DNA of 64,000 bases from Macrolepiota albuminosa (lineage: Eukaryota; Basidiomycota; Agaricomycetes; Agaricales; Agaricaceae). Both the position numbers and the translations under genes were made by a program. How positions within the stretch are numbered: the first letter of the stretch is position 1; each line of letters opens with the position of its first letter. Location of the stretch: assembly GCA_027475525.1 (NCBI GenBank), contig JAMWFC010000116.1, positions 1,549,826-1,613,825 on the forward strand. Direction: 5' to 3'. The notes below the pieces were generated by a model. That model saw only the letters and a program-made list of their open reading frames with translations. It did no database searches and was not told the origin of the DNA. Shown here piece after piece: positions 22,846-33,700 of this stretch.

Positions 22846-23960
22846 TTAAGAGCTAGTCAGCTGACACTCCAGCAACTCCACCATGCGTCTACCACACTCA
22901 TTCTTATGCTGTATAGCCTGCTTAGGCTTTCCATTTGTACACCCAACCACATCTGGGTGCTTCCCCTTCTTCAGAATTCCTTGAAACTCTTCCTCAGACA
23001 TCAGTATAGCTGGCAAATCTGCCGGCAAGCTTTTTGGTGGGACATGTTTGTCCTCCACCTCTTGTACAGTTGCTCCCTTGTGACCATCTAGTCAGTTGTG
23101 TTCATCACGCTGCTTTTCAGTTGCACAATAGCGCCTCAGGCGCCCATCTGTGTTGTTTAACACGACTTTCTCTGCCTTCAAAGGCACACTATTCACCATG
23201 ACCATGTTGTTCACAAAGTCCAACGACACCTTGTTCTTTACACACAAATGGCATACCAATGATCATATCATAGCGATCAAAATTTGCTATGTCCACATAC
23301 TCCTTGGTCAATGTTCCTGACGTCTTTATCTTCACTTCAGCACCAAACTGTACCATGGCATGACTCCCTACGGTCCCCAACTGGAGCATCAACAGCTCTT
23401 CCAACTCATGAACGTGAATTGCGTTAACATGAGCAAACTAGGGCATAATGCCCATAGTGGTACTCCCTGAGTCCCACAATGTCCAGGCAGGATGTCTATT
23501 GACATCCACGTAGGTTACCAAACACTCCTTCTCTTTAGGAGTATATCATGGCTGCTGCAACTTATTGGTTGCTTTCTGCAGTGTGACACGTCTCATTCGG
23601 ACGTGTTGATCTTCATGGCACTCAGTCAGTGCAAACAAGTGTTCATCCTCTTCCTTGCAAGTATAGTAGTCACTGTCGTACACATCTACTGTGACATATT
23701 CGTCGCCATCTATCTGGACGCTCTCAGCATCATTCACGTCCGAGCCATCAGCCTCTACTTGTGGCTCTTCTTCCACCTCCTCAATGACCTCGTCATCCTC
23801 ATTGTCACTGACAACCTCACTAGGAGCCGTAGCTGTATGAGCCACCCAAATGTGTGCCTTAGACGGGGCAGGACATTGCTTAGCAAAATGCCCAACTCTA
23901 CCATAGTTGTAGCATGCTGAGGAGTTCCCGGCAGGCCTTCTCTAAGCTGCTCCAGCAACT
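22846..23960 (-). pseudogene. Gypsy F nucleocapsid knuckle and protease
   Basis: Near 23910-23870 the minus strand reads CYNYGRVGHFAKQC, a CCHC zinc knuckle whose second Cys is Tyr. An acidic stretch follows (SDNEDDEVIEEVEEE), then the retropepsin: DSGSTTMGIMP near 23465 with the active-site DSG, and FDRYDMIIGMPF near 23260 as the C-terminal strand. Several stops and frame changes lie between. Confidence 0.75.
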
Positions 23961-24118
23961 CCAGTAGGTCTGCTCACCATGCACATTACAGGTGCCACAC
24001 CCCCTCTAGCTGCCACTTGGTGTTGACCTGAAACGGGTTGACTATCTTTTGCTGGCAAATACCCAGCAGGCTTTGATTGAGGCCATTGGCCTCCAGAGAT
24101 TGTCTTGTGGACGACAAA

Positions 24119-26637
24119 TCACAGATTGCAATTGTTCTCTATCTCCAACCTTTTAGCCAGGAAGGTTCCCACCTTCACTGCCTGACAGTTCACAGATCCT
24201 TGGTGTGAGCTACGCTGTTCATAATGATTTGCAGTCCGTATTGACTGCTCATAACAAATGGCATACACCAAGAATTCAATCACAGTATTGACCTCTGGAG
24301 ACAAATTGTTGTTGTGTATTAACACTCTCCTCATATCTGCAGGTATTCCATCCAGGAATGTCTCACAAATGGTGTATTTGTCTGGATAGACAGCCATATT
24401 CTGTGCATGACCCACCAGGTCATCATAAAATGTCTGGACACCAGTTTTAGCGTCATACACTGCCTTTCTAAAGGCATCCCAAGCTTCCTGCATTGTTGCA
24501 GCGTTGACAAATTAATTATACAATCTTATCAGGACTTCTTTAAATGTCCAATGCAATTTATCATGATTAATGTGAAGGACATGGTGACGGAACCAATTCC
24601 GTGCCTCTCCTTCCATAAATTCATGCAATACAAATATCCTCTCCTGGTCTATGTCATCTCCACCATAGCAGCAGGCTGCCAGGTGGTAGCAGACGTCCAT
24701 GGCCCAGTCCTCCAACTGGGAAAACCTATGCCCTCCAGCATATGCACGTATGTGCTTACCGTCAGATTTGTGGGGACTTACCCTATCCACCAGTCGAGTG
24801 AGGTGGTCATGCATATGATCCATATGGATTCTGACTGCCTCATTCATTCCCAGCGTAGTTTCATGCAAATCATGAGGTGCAGGCATCAAAAATGCCCGGG
24901 AACTGTGAAACAGATGTTTATTAGCCATTCTTTCTGGCTGTGGGGTGGGCTGTTGCTTTATTTTTTGCTCTGCTGGTAATCCACCAGTATGCCTGCCACC
25001 ATCATGACAATTATTATCATCTCAATTGTTTTGTCTACGATCACGACCCCCACCATTATTATTGTGACAATTTGGCTCCCTCTTCTCATAGTGATCACTA
25101 CTATTGTCATTCCCACCCAGATCTCTGTCCGGTTCAGCAGTTCAAGCCACAAATTGTTGCTGCATGTCATTGACAGGTGTTACACTCTCATGCCCTTCAA
25201 AGGCTACCCCCTGGTTGTCAATCAACAACTTACCATGATTGTGCAAGTCCTGGTTGCACATCCTCTGGTAATTGATGTGTTCATTCCAGTTGTCCACTAG
25301 GTGGATGTGTTGTACTACATGTTGTAGTTGTGTTTGCTCCTCAAGAATGTGGACTTTGTCTACCTCTTCCTTGATAGCGACTTGCTTTCAAGGTGTCTTA
25401 ACCTCCTGCATTGCAAGTAGTGCCTCTGGCTCTGCCAGAGTTGTTGTTACAGTCTCTACTTCAGACAATGCCTGCTGCGGCACTCTACTGACAATGTGTT
25501 GACAGTTTGTGGCATTCTGACACCTAACGTAGTCTTGCTGAGACTCATTGGCCTGATGAGGCACATTTAGCACTTCCATTGCATCCGCAATTAATGGCGC
25601 TCATTGGTGCACACTCATTTCGCATTCCACTGAGTCAGCTGGAGTGGCCATTGAGACTGCTGACCCTTGCGCTGCTTTGCGCTTAAGGTATTCCACCACT
25701 TTGAGTTCGAAGATATGCACAAATAGTTCAATATATTCAGTCAAATCTGCATAGGATACATCGTGGCTCCTAACAGCCAGTAACTGTAGATGCTTTACTA
25801 CGTAAAGCTGCAGATGCTTTCATGTCAATTTCTTCGCGACCAATGAATATCAGTCCAATACTAGCTGTAGCTGAATAGATAGGGTCAAATGCGACCTCTT
25901 GCTTTCTTCATCATTTGAGGATTCCAGCTCGGACTCTAAGTTCAGAGCTCTCCTAAGGCCTCTATGCCTCACTTGTGGCTGTTTGCAAGCTCTTCTGTGC
26001 AACTCTGGAATTCTAGGTGCTAACAATGCCTTTTCTGACCTTACAGCCTCGTCATCCTCCCTACTGACCACTATTGCTGGTCCTTGCTTCTGTCTTTGTG
26101 TCATCAACAACAATGGTCCTAGTTCAGTGGCAGCATCTGCCACATACTCCAAATGTCGTTCTGTCGGTACAGTCTGGAATAGAGTACTATGTGCAAACAT
26201 GCTGCCTTGTACCATTTCTGAGTATTGGGTAAGGTCTGGTTGACTCTTGGACTGAGCTGAGTACTATGTGCAAACATGCTGCCTTGTACCATTTCTGAGT
26301 ATTGGGTAAGGTCTGGTTGACTCTTGGACTGAGCTGATGAGCTCTCGGGCAGTACCAGGTACATCAATGAAGGCATTTGGCTTGCTGGCAGCGATACTCC
26401 TGAGACTGTGGATCTCTCTCCTGGTTTACCACCAGGCCGTACAATGGACATCATCTGTGATACGGATAGCCCACCCAGCATTCCAAAGCTCATGCTGACA
26501 TTGCGAGGTATCTTTTCATCCCGCTTTGGCGGGGGCTGTTATGCAGACGTGGATTGCATCTTTACAGCTTGAGACACAGGTGGGTCACCTGTGTCTGCGG
26601 CTGGGAAAGGAGGGTCTGGATCAAGAGAGCCAGTCAT
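24119..26637 (-). pseudogene. Gypsy F gag
   Basis: Starts at ATG 26637-26635 (MTGSLDPDPPFPA). N-terminal low-complexity and charged region to about 25850; a stop near 26540 and the 77-base duplication at 26182-26337 disrupt it. A middle part rich in H and D follows (24960-25600). The retrotransposon gag core at 24928-24119 reads QLEDWAMDVCYHLAA, FMEGEARNWFRHHV and, after a break near 24500, EAWDAFRKAVYDAKTGVQTF and FLDGIPADMRRVL. Ignoring one 77-base copy brings QGSMFAHST back into frame with its downstream sequence. Capsid role is by family. Confidence 0.75.
26182..26337. repeat. 77-base exact tandem duplication
   Basis: 26182-26258 repeated at 26259-26335, with two further matching bases. 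Lies in gag and shifts its frame. Confidence 0.9.
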
Positions 26638-26755
26638 GGAAGCACGTTTTTGATGTGATGCCAACAGAAATTGAGAGGTTTTGGTAATGAGTTAAGAGTT
26701 GCCTAGTCGGTAACAAGCCTAGAGTCTAAAGCCAATAGCAGAAGATTCAAAAAAA

Positions 26756-26929
26756 TGTAACCGTAGATTATGAGCTAGAACTATCTTGTGTGTATCACAC
26801 AGTGCTGAATCAGACCGCAGTATCGGATTGACTAGAACTAGAGTGAATACAAGATGTTATCTTACATAATACTCTATTGAATGCTTATAGCGTTGTTGAT
26901 GCTAGTAACAAGTGTTATGCTCTGTTACA
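26756..26929 (-). repeat. 5' LTR of Gypsy F
   Basis: 174 bases, TGTAACCGTAG...CTCTGTTACA on plus. The bases following it on the minus strand (TTTTTTTGAATCTTC) do not resemble a standard tRNA primer-binding site that I recognise. Confidence 0.9.
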
Positions 26930-29123
26930 GTTCTTCTACTATCTTTGGCATCTCAAGAACTGTAGTGATATTATAAATGCTTTCTGTATAAAATGTGGTT
27001 ACTGCTTGATAGGTTTAGGCTTATATGGTATGATAGAATGTAGCCAAGTAGCTACCAGCTGATTCTCCCAAAGTAGTGGCCTCAGTAGCTGTATAATATG
27101 GACAAATCATGGAGGCAGTTGATCTAATTGTTGAATATATTATTGTTGCTATCATCTGGCACCTAATTTTCTGGTTGTCTTGGTCATTGAGAAAGACCAT
27201 CCAGCCTGTGGAAAGTGCTTTTTATGTGCACTAATTTAAAGTGAAACATTAGAATTGCTACCACACATCAATTCTTACTAGTGGATAGCTGAATGTCTGG
27301 ATTTTGCAACATGCTTTTGATGTAACAAGCGTTAACATTAACAATCAAATTCCTAATGCCAATTAGATACATGCATAGCACCTGAAATGCTTAAAATAGT
27401 CTATATAGCTCTAGCTTAACATTCAGAGGATCTCACCCATAGCATACTTCAGAGAGATTATAGCAAATAGCCTACTTCTTGAGAAGCACTAGTCAGCTTG
27501 CTTCTGAAATCTTACCTTTTGGTATGCAAATGTGCCCCAAAATTTCAAATTACAGGGCACAAAAAACCAACTTATATCCTGAAAATGTACTGCTGCAATA
27601 TTTCATTCTTTGGAGTACTTGAGTTTACCAATTGGAAAATTTCCATAGTGCCATTCAGATATTGAGATTTTCTGAGTGTACCTTGGGCTTTCTATTAATT
27701 AAGTGCCAATCCTTTGGTCTCTTGATCCTGTCATTGTCTATGAAGCTTATTACATTGTAAGGCATGTTGGGTTGCAAAATAAATGTAATATTGTTATGAA
27801 ATATCAGTACTGAGTTGGTCCATCTCATAGGTAGTGTAACCAACTGTAGCACCCCAAACAGCATCTGAAACATCATCAAGTCTCTTGAAGACAGTGTGGA
27901 TGTGGGATGGGCTACCTGATAGATTGGTAATGAAGTCGAAAGAGTTGAAAGCAGAGAGTAAGGATAGAAGTTGAATTAGACAGTAGAGTGTATGAATGTG
28001 CCATAAACATAGAGTAATGTCCATCGCAATGTGAAAGAAATTCAAAGAATAGAAGAAGGTGGACACCAAGGAGACTGAGAATAGCCCAGTAGTCAGAGAA
28101 AGAGAGAATAGTAGCAGAAGACCAAAGCACTGAGAAGGAAAGGCAGAAGCAAAGTAAAGAAAGCTGAGAAAGTCGACTAATAGAAGATAGCTCAAGACAC
28201 CAAGATTTCAAGAAGCTGAAGACCTGAGACAAAAGCAGAGATGCTATGACAATTGGTCAATTCAGAAACAGAGCCGAGACAGAGAAGCCGTAACACTGAG
28301 AAGCTGAGAGAATCTGAGCATACTGCTGAAGACAGCAAGCACACAACATTTGACACTGAATCAGATGTCAATCAAATCAGAACAGAGCTAGGCAGACAAG
28401 ACAACTAAGAGCAGACCAAATGATGACAAGACAAGAGTACAAGATGCGTAAAACAAGCATAGCTCAAGACCAGAAATTGTGGGGTGTAAGAACCTATATT
28501 TATATTCTCTTTCTACTCTTGTCCTTTTTATACTTTTTCTATGTTGCCAATTGACTGACTAATTTAGGTTTTGACTACCAGTTGGTCTCATAATTCAAAC
28601 TTTAATTTGTCACTTTCACTTGATCACCCTCAAATAAGCTTTCCAACCAGCGGTCAGTTTTGAAATAAGGTTTCTGATCATTGATTGTTTCTGAATCCCT
28701 TGATTTTTCTCCACATCTTTGATCCTCTCCTTTCCCAGTTTCTTCTCCAAACTTGTCATCCTTTCATTTTTTACCATGCTTCCTTTTTTATGCACCCATC
28801 CTTTATTTGAGTTGATTTCCTCATCATTCTGACTTTTCCTCCTCAACCTTTCCTTCCCCACATAACTTACTCTTCACCAGAGTCCATCAACAGTCCACTC
28901 CTCTCTACCACAATGGATGGATCAAGTGCTTATCATAGCCACCATATAAATCTAGAGTAGTGCTACAATTACATCTAGCAAAAGATTTAGCAATGTGATC
29001 TGGAAATAGTGGTACATCTGAATGATGAATAGTGACTTTGTTTAGGGGCTCTAGACTGTGAACTATATGTAGCTTCTCATTCTTTTTCAACATGCTGATG
29101 ACACCAATTGTGGTTGGGTGCAC
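26930..29123 (-). pseudogene. Gypsy G reverse transcriptase and RNase H (5' half of split element)
   Basis: Minus strand. RT begins at 29123 (VISMLKKNEKLHIVHSLEP, PLFPDHIAKSFARC, LDLYGGYDKHLIHP), is interrupted by a 1012-base solo LTR (27901-28912), and resumes with FQMLFGVLQLVTLPMRWTNS and SFIDN at the catalytic turn (GACAAT). RNase H follows around 27420-27180 (AILMFHFKLVHIKS, RLDGLSQ). Element F then splits it from the integrase at 13510-14594. Multiple stops. This is the same family as 7839-8945. Confidence 0.75.
27901..28912 (+). mobile_element. Solo LTR K inside Gypsy G RT
   Basis: 1012 bases with ends TGTGGG...CCACA and flanking GTGGA (27896-27900) and ATGGA (28913-28917), a 5-base duplication with one change. 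It interrupts RT between LIHP and the next strand. Strand is arbitrary because the ends are inverted repeats. ORFs at 27794-28232 and 28616-28861 lie inside it and are not genes. Confidence 0.7.
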
Positions 29124-29225
29124 TGTTCACTTTGTTTCAAGATGTTGTCTCCAGCACTTGACATTAAGGTGTGAGGCTCATTGGCAAGATTCTAGTGTGC
29201 TCAAGAGCAATAAGAGAATCAAGGT

Positions 29226-29925
29226 GCTAGGATTTAGCGCTTCTGATGCTACTTAGCAAAGGAATAAGTGCAATGAAGATAGCACTGGTATAATAAAAAA
29301 AGAAATATAGTAACATGTTTGTGCCCATAGTAGCACTGTAAACATTGAAAACACTAAGACAAATTTAGTGACAAGCTTAGAGATGTAAGCTTGTGCTAGC
29401 AAAGGCTAAATAATGAATAGAACTGAAGACTAAGAAGTTCTGATTCTTTGTTTATTTACAAAGTTTGTAGCTAGCTTTTATACTATGTGCTACTGTAATC
29501 CAAGAAAAAGTGGAGCGCTAGAATTTAGCACCTCACCTCATGGTGGTAACTAACAGTAACTTGTCAATGGCAACTGCCAACACATGGGCAATAGTGACCA
29601 ATGATATAACAGCCTATTGGCCATGGTGACTACAAGATAATAGTAAAATTTAGATGGTCTGCTCACTTTTGAATACAACTCTAATTGGCTAGAATGTCCT
29701 GGGATATTGTAACATAATCTAGTATAATTGACATACATATATTAATTATTTATTATTATTATACTCTGTATAACAGCCTATTGGCCATAGTGACTACAAG
29801 ATAATAGTAAAATTTAGGTGGTCTGCTCACTTTTGAGTACAACTCTAATTGGCCAGAATGTCCTGGGATATTGTAACATAATCTAGTATAATTGATATAT
29901 ATATATTAATTATTTATTATTATTA
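29226..29925 (+). repeat. Repeat family B with an internal 164-base duplication
   Basis: Matches 38290-39480 in order: TTTAGYGCTTCTGATG, GTAGCACTG, TAGCTAGCTTT, TGTCAATGGCAACTGCCAA, CAGCCTATTGGC, CTAATTGGCCAGAATGTCCTG. Other fragments are at 37005-37180 and, reversed, 46940-47220. 29608-29771 and 29772-29925 are near-identical direct copies (period 164, not exact), so this is a natural duplication. It ends at the 5' end of the Helitron. Possibly the LTR of family G, since it lies beside G sequence twice; that is inference. Confidence 0.6.
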
Positions 29926-29942
29926 TCTCTATATAATGCGAC

Positions 29943-30097
29943 AACGCCTGGGAAAAACTAATGCTGACCAAGGCTGACCAAGAACCTTCCTTTTTGGGTA
30001 ACGACATCTCATTTTTTGTAACGCCTGGGAAAAACTAATGCTGACCAAGGCTGACCAAGAACCTTCCTTTTTGGGTAACGACATCTCATTTTTTGTA
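29943..30097. repeat. 77-base exact tandem duplication
   Basis: 29943-30019 repeated at 30020-30096, in the 5' terminal region of the Helitron. Confidence 0.9.
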
Positions 30098-30309
30098 TTA
30101 GAGTCTCAATTTTTGTACTTAGAGTATAAAAAATAAAAAATATATATTGTAAACTTCAATATTAATATAAATGCTATGTTTGGACATTTTTAGAAGGTGT
30201 CCGGATGAGAAAAGGCCAAACGCGATTTAGTGGACACCAGTTTTCACGCCTTGCGTGTTCTTTGACCACACATGACCAAACAAACTCGAAATTCACCGTT
30301 GTAGTGAGA

Positions 30310-30720
30310 AGACACTACAAACAAAGTAAGTGTCAATTTGTTGATTGATTGATCAATGTTTACAAACGTTGAATTCAGCTTATTTGACACTACAAACAAA
30401 GTTACAACAAAGTAAGTATTGGCTTATTTATTATTGATCAATTAATAAACATTCAATTCAGCTACAAACAATTCCGAAATCGTTACAACAAAGTAAGTGT
30501 TGGTTTGTTTATTATTGATGAATGCTAATTCAGCTTATTTGACACTACAAACAGATCCGAAATCATTACAACAGAGTAAGTGTTGGCTTATTTATTATGA
30601 TCAATGCTAATACATATTCAATTCAGCTTATTTGACACTACAAACAGTCAGTATTAGTTCATTTATTATTGATCAATGCTAATAAACATTGAATTCAGCT
30701 TATTAGTGAAAGCTTAACAA
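30310..30720 (+). repeat. Leader tandem repeat with splice-donor-like motifs
   Basis: About five diverged units of roughly 80-95 bases, each with GACACTACAAACA, (A/G)AAGTAAGTRTTGG or a degraded form, TTATTATTGATCAATG and ATTCAGCTTATTTG. Three or four units carry an intact AAAGTAAGT or GAGTAAGT, a strong 5' splice-site match. It lies between the 5' end and the Rep-helicase gene, so it forms promoter or leader. Confidence 0.65.
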
Positions 30721-30752
30721 CATTTAGCTATTGATATACTAGATATATCATC

Positions 30753-33700
30753 ATGTAAGTAACTTTTCAAGAGTTTGAGCTATTGAAATGCTTAAAAAAT
30801 CAATAATTTAGGCAATCTTCAACTACTCATTCTCAACCCAGTACTCCTGAAGGTCAAAGACAGCAGGCTAGGATTGAAAGCAGGCTTCAACAGTTGCAAA
30901 TGACTGATCCTGATGATCGTCGTGCACATAGAAGTAGAAGATCTACTTCAGTGGTTATACCACTTGATTTTGGAACTGAGGGTATGGGATCTGGGAGTAT
31001 GCACATAGAAGTAGAAGATCTACTTCAGTGGTTATACCACTTGATTTTGGAACTGAGGGTATGGGATCTGGGAGTATGCAAACTGGGGGAATACAAACTG
31101 GGGGAATACAAACTGGGGGAATACAAACTGGGGGAATACAAACTGAGGGAATGCAAACTGGAGGAATACAAAATAGAGGTATACAAACTGGGGGAATACA
31201 AACTGGGGGAATGCAAACTGGGAGTAGAGGGTCTGGAGATATGCCTATTGCTCAGGATCCATTTGCTATTGTCATTCCTCAAACTCATTTGCCTGAAGGA
31301 TGGGATACACCTTTACAGAATCCCATACCTAGAATGGTGCCATCTCTACCTGTTTCTACATCCAGAAGAAACAATAGGCCTAGAATGGTACCACTTCTAC
31401 CTGCTCTACCTCTTCCTATACATAGAAGAGACAACCAGCCTACTATTGCTCCACTTTCTGTGGACATTCCTGAAACTGTTTTGCCTGAAGGATGGAACAC
31501 TCCTTTACAGAATCCTATGCCTATGGTGCCACCCTTACCTGCTCTGGCATTTAGAAGAGTCAGAAATGTATCTGTACAGAATTCTATGCCATCTGTGCCA
31601 GCTGCCACACTAGCAGAATTACAAGAGCAGGAAAGGCTGAGACATATGGCTATGGTACAAGAACAAGAGAGGCAACAGGAATTAGCACAAGCAATAGTAG
31701 AGGAGCAACAAAGAGTCCTACCAGAAGATCCTAGAAATGATCCTGCTGAGGATATGGAGGAGGACTTGGAATATGTGGATCCACCTGTGGAAATTCTACC
31801 AGCACCTCCTATTCTACAAAGGGTTGATCATATTCAAGGCATAAATGCTCTTCCAAGAGGAAGACAGCCTTATATAGAGGAACCCTTAGCACATTATCTT
31901 GGTCTTATGGATGTCATATGTCCACACTGTCAGGCTCTACATTGGAATGCTGAAAAGCTCACCAGTTCTACTAGACATCATACAAAATTTGGCATGTGCT
32001 GTCTGCAAGGCCAGATTGATTTGCCTAGACTTGCAGATGCTCCATTGGAACTGCTTAACTTGCTCCAAGGTCACCATCCTCTTTCTGATGCTTTTAAAGC
32101 ATCTATTCGCCAATACAATGCAGCTTTTGCATTTACATCTTTGGGAGTTAAACTTGATCACACAATCACCAATCGACCAGGACCATACAGCTTTAGGATT
32201 AATGGAGAGCTCCATCATCTGACAGGTGCTTTGCTTCCAACTGAAGGCAATCATCCTATATATGCACAACTCTACTTCTATGATCATAATCAACAATTGG
32301 CTTTTCGTCAACGGAGCAATCCTGGATTGGATCCTCAGATAATGGCCTCTTTGCAGGATATGCTTCATAGAGTCAATCCCTTTATTGGCTTATACAAGCA
32401 TGCAAAGCAGATTATGACAGAAGTTCCTGAAGGCCAACCACAAAGACTTTCTGTTCAACTTAGGGCTGACTTTGGAGATCATCGACGCTATAACAACCCT
32501 AATGAACAGGAAGGAGTTGCAGCAATTATACCAGGAGATGGCTCTGAAGAACGATCAGATCACCGTGACATAGTCCTGCATCTGCATGGAGGTCAATTGA
32601 AGCAAATCAGCCATTTACACCCTTTTTATACTCCTCTGCACTACACAATCATATTTCCAACTGGAGAACATGGATTTCATTTAAACATTCCTTCTCAGCT
32701 GGGACCACGAGGACAACGCAGAACACAAAATATCACTGGAACTGCTTACTATGCATACCGACTTCAGCAGAGATCTCTAGAAGCTAATGCCGCTTTGCTT
32801 TGGAGTGGTCGATTGTTTCAACAATATGTTGTCGATGCATGGGCTTCAATCGAACAAACAAAACTTAATTGGGTTAGACACAATCAAACAAAGATTAGGG
32901 CTGAAGTCTATCAAGGAGTGGTTGATGCAGCGGCTGGAGATGAAGACTTACGCAGGCAAAGCCGACGTGTGGTTCTCCCCTCTTCTCATGTTGGAAGTGA
33001 ACGACACATGCAGCAATTATTCCAGGACTCTATGGCTATTTGCAGGCATTTCCATAAACCAGATCTCTTCATCACCATGACTGCCAATCCAAAGTGGCCA
33101 GAAATTGAAGAGGCTCTGCTAAAGGAACCTATGGTCAATGGAAAGAGGCAAACAGCTTCTGATCGTCCAGATATTGTTGCCAGAGTATTTGAACTCAAGA
33201 AGAATGCTCTTTTGAAGGACATAAAAGATGGTCTGTTTGGAAAATGTGTGGCATCTGTCCATACTATTGAATTTCAAAAGAGGGGACTTCCACATATACA
33301 TATCTTGATCTTTTTCCATCATCATGACAAGATCAAAGACGCAGCTCATGTGGACACTATTGTTTCTGCTCAAATTCCTGATCCAGTGACTCAGCCTCAA
33401 TTGTATCAGGTATTGGCTTTGCTTGAATTATCAATGCAGTGACTGACCTTTGTTATTAGGTTGTTACTACCAATATGGTTCATGGTCCATGTGGAGCAGA
33501 TTTTCCCAATGCCAAGTGCATGGTAGATGGCAAATGTTCCAAGAGATATCCCAAGGAATTTCAGGAAGCTACACAGTATGGTGATGATGGCTATCCCCAA
33601 TATGCCAGACCTAACAATGGCCGCTTTTTTGAAAAGCATGGTTGTCGTTATGACAATCGTAATGTTGTCCCATACAATCCATATCTCTCAGCCAAATTCC

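Larger units (their letters stand above)
14595..26929 (-). mobile_element. Gypsy element F, 12.3 kb, with a third ORF
   Basis: A complete LTR retrotransposon on the minus strand. Its two 174-base LTRs (14595-14768 and 26756-26929) differ at 8 positions by my count, all transitions. Flanking pentamers are ATTCT (14590-14594) and GTTCT (26930-26934), a 5-base target duplication with one change. Order from its 5' end: gag, CCHC knuckle, protease, RT, RNase H, integrase, chromodomain, then an extra ORF (15116-17963) before the 3' LTR. A G6 polypurine tract (CCCCCC at 14771-14776 on plus) adjoins the 3' LTR. A solo LTR A (20589-21578) interrupts pol, and two 77-base duplications lie inside. Without those it is about 11.2 kb, large for Ty3/Gypsy because of the extra ORF. 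Confidence 0.9.

Noticed and set aside
24940..25300. His/Ile-rich ORFs on both strands
   Set aside because: They are shadows of the decayed Gypsy F gag linker.
29608..29925. 164-base tandem duplication as another assembly artefact
   Set aside because: The copies differ at several positions and the period is not 77, so it looks like a natural duplication.
30310..30720. CRISPR-like array of repeats and spacers
   Set aside because: Units are diverged and contiguous, with no constant repeat and unique spacers, in a clearly eukaryotic transposon.
30982..31028. A possible intron gained through the 77-base duplication (GTATGG...TTCAG, 47 bases) that would restore the Helitron frame
   Set aside because: It does restore the frame, but the same exact 77-base duplication occurs six other times, some in non-coding sequence, so an assembly artefact explains all cases more simply.
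31025..31288. Minus-strand ORF of SLYSP repeats
   Set aside because: It is the antisense of the coding minisatellite.
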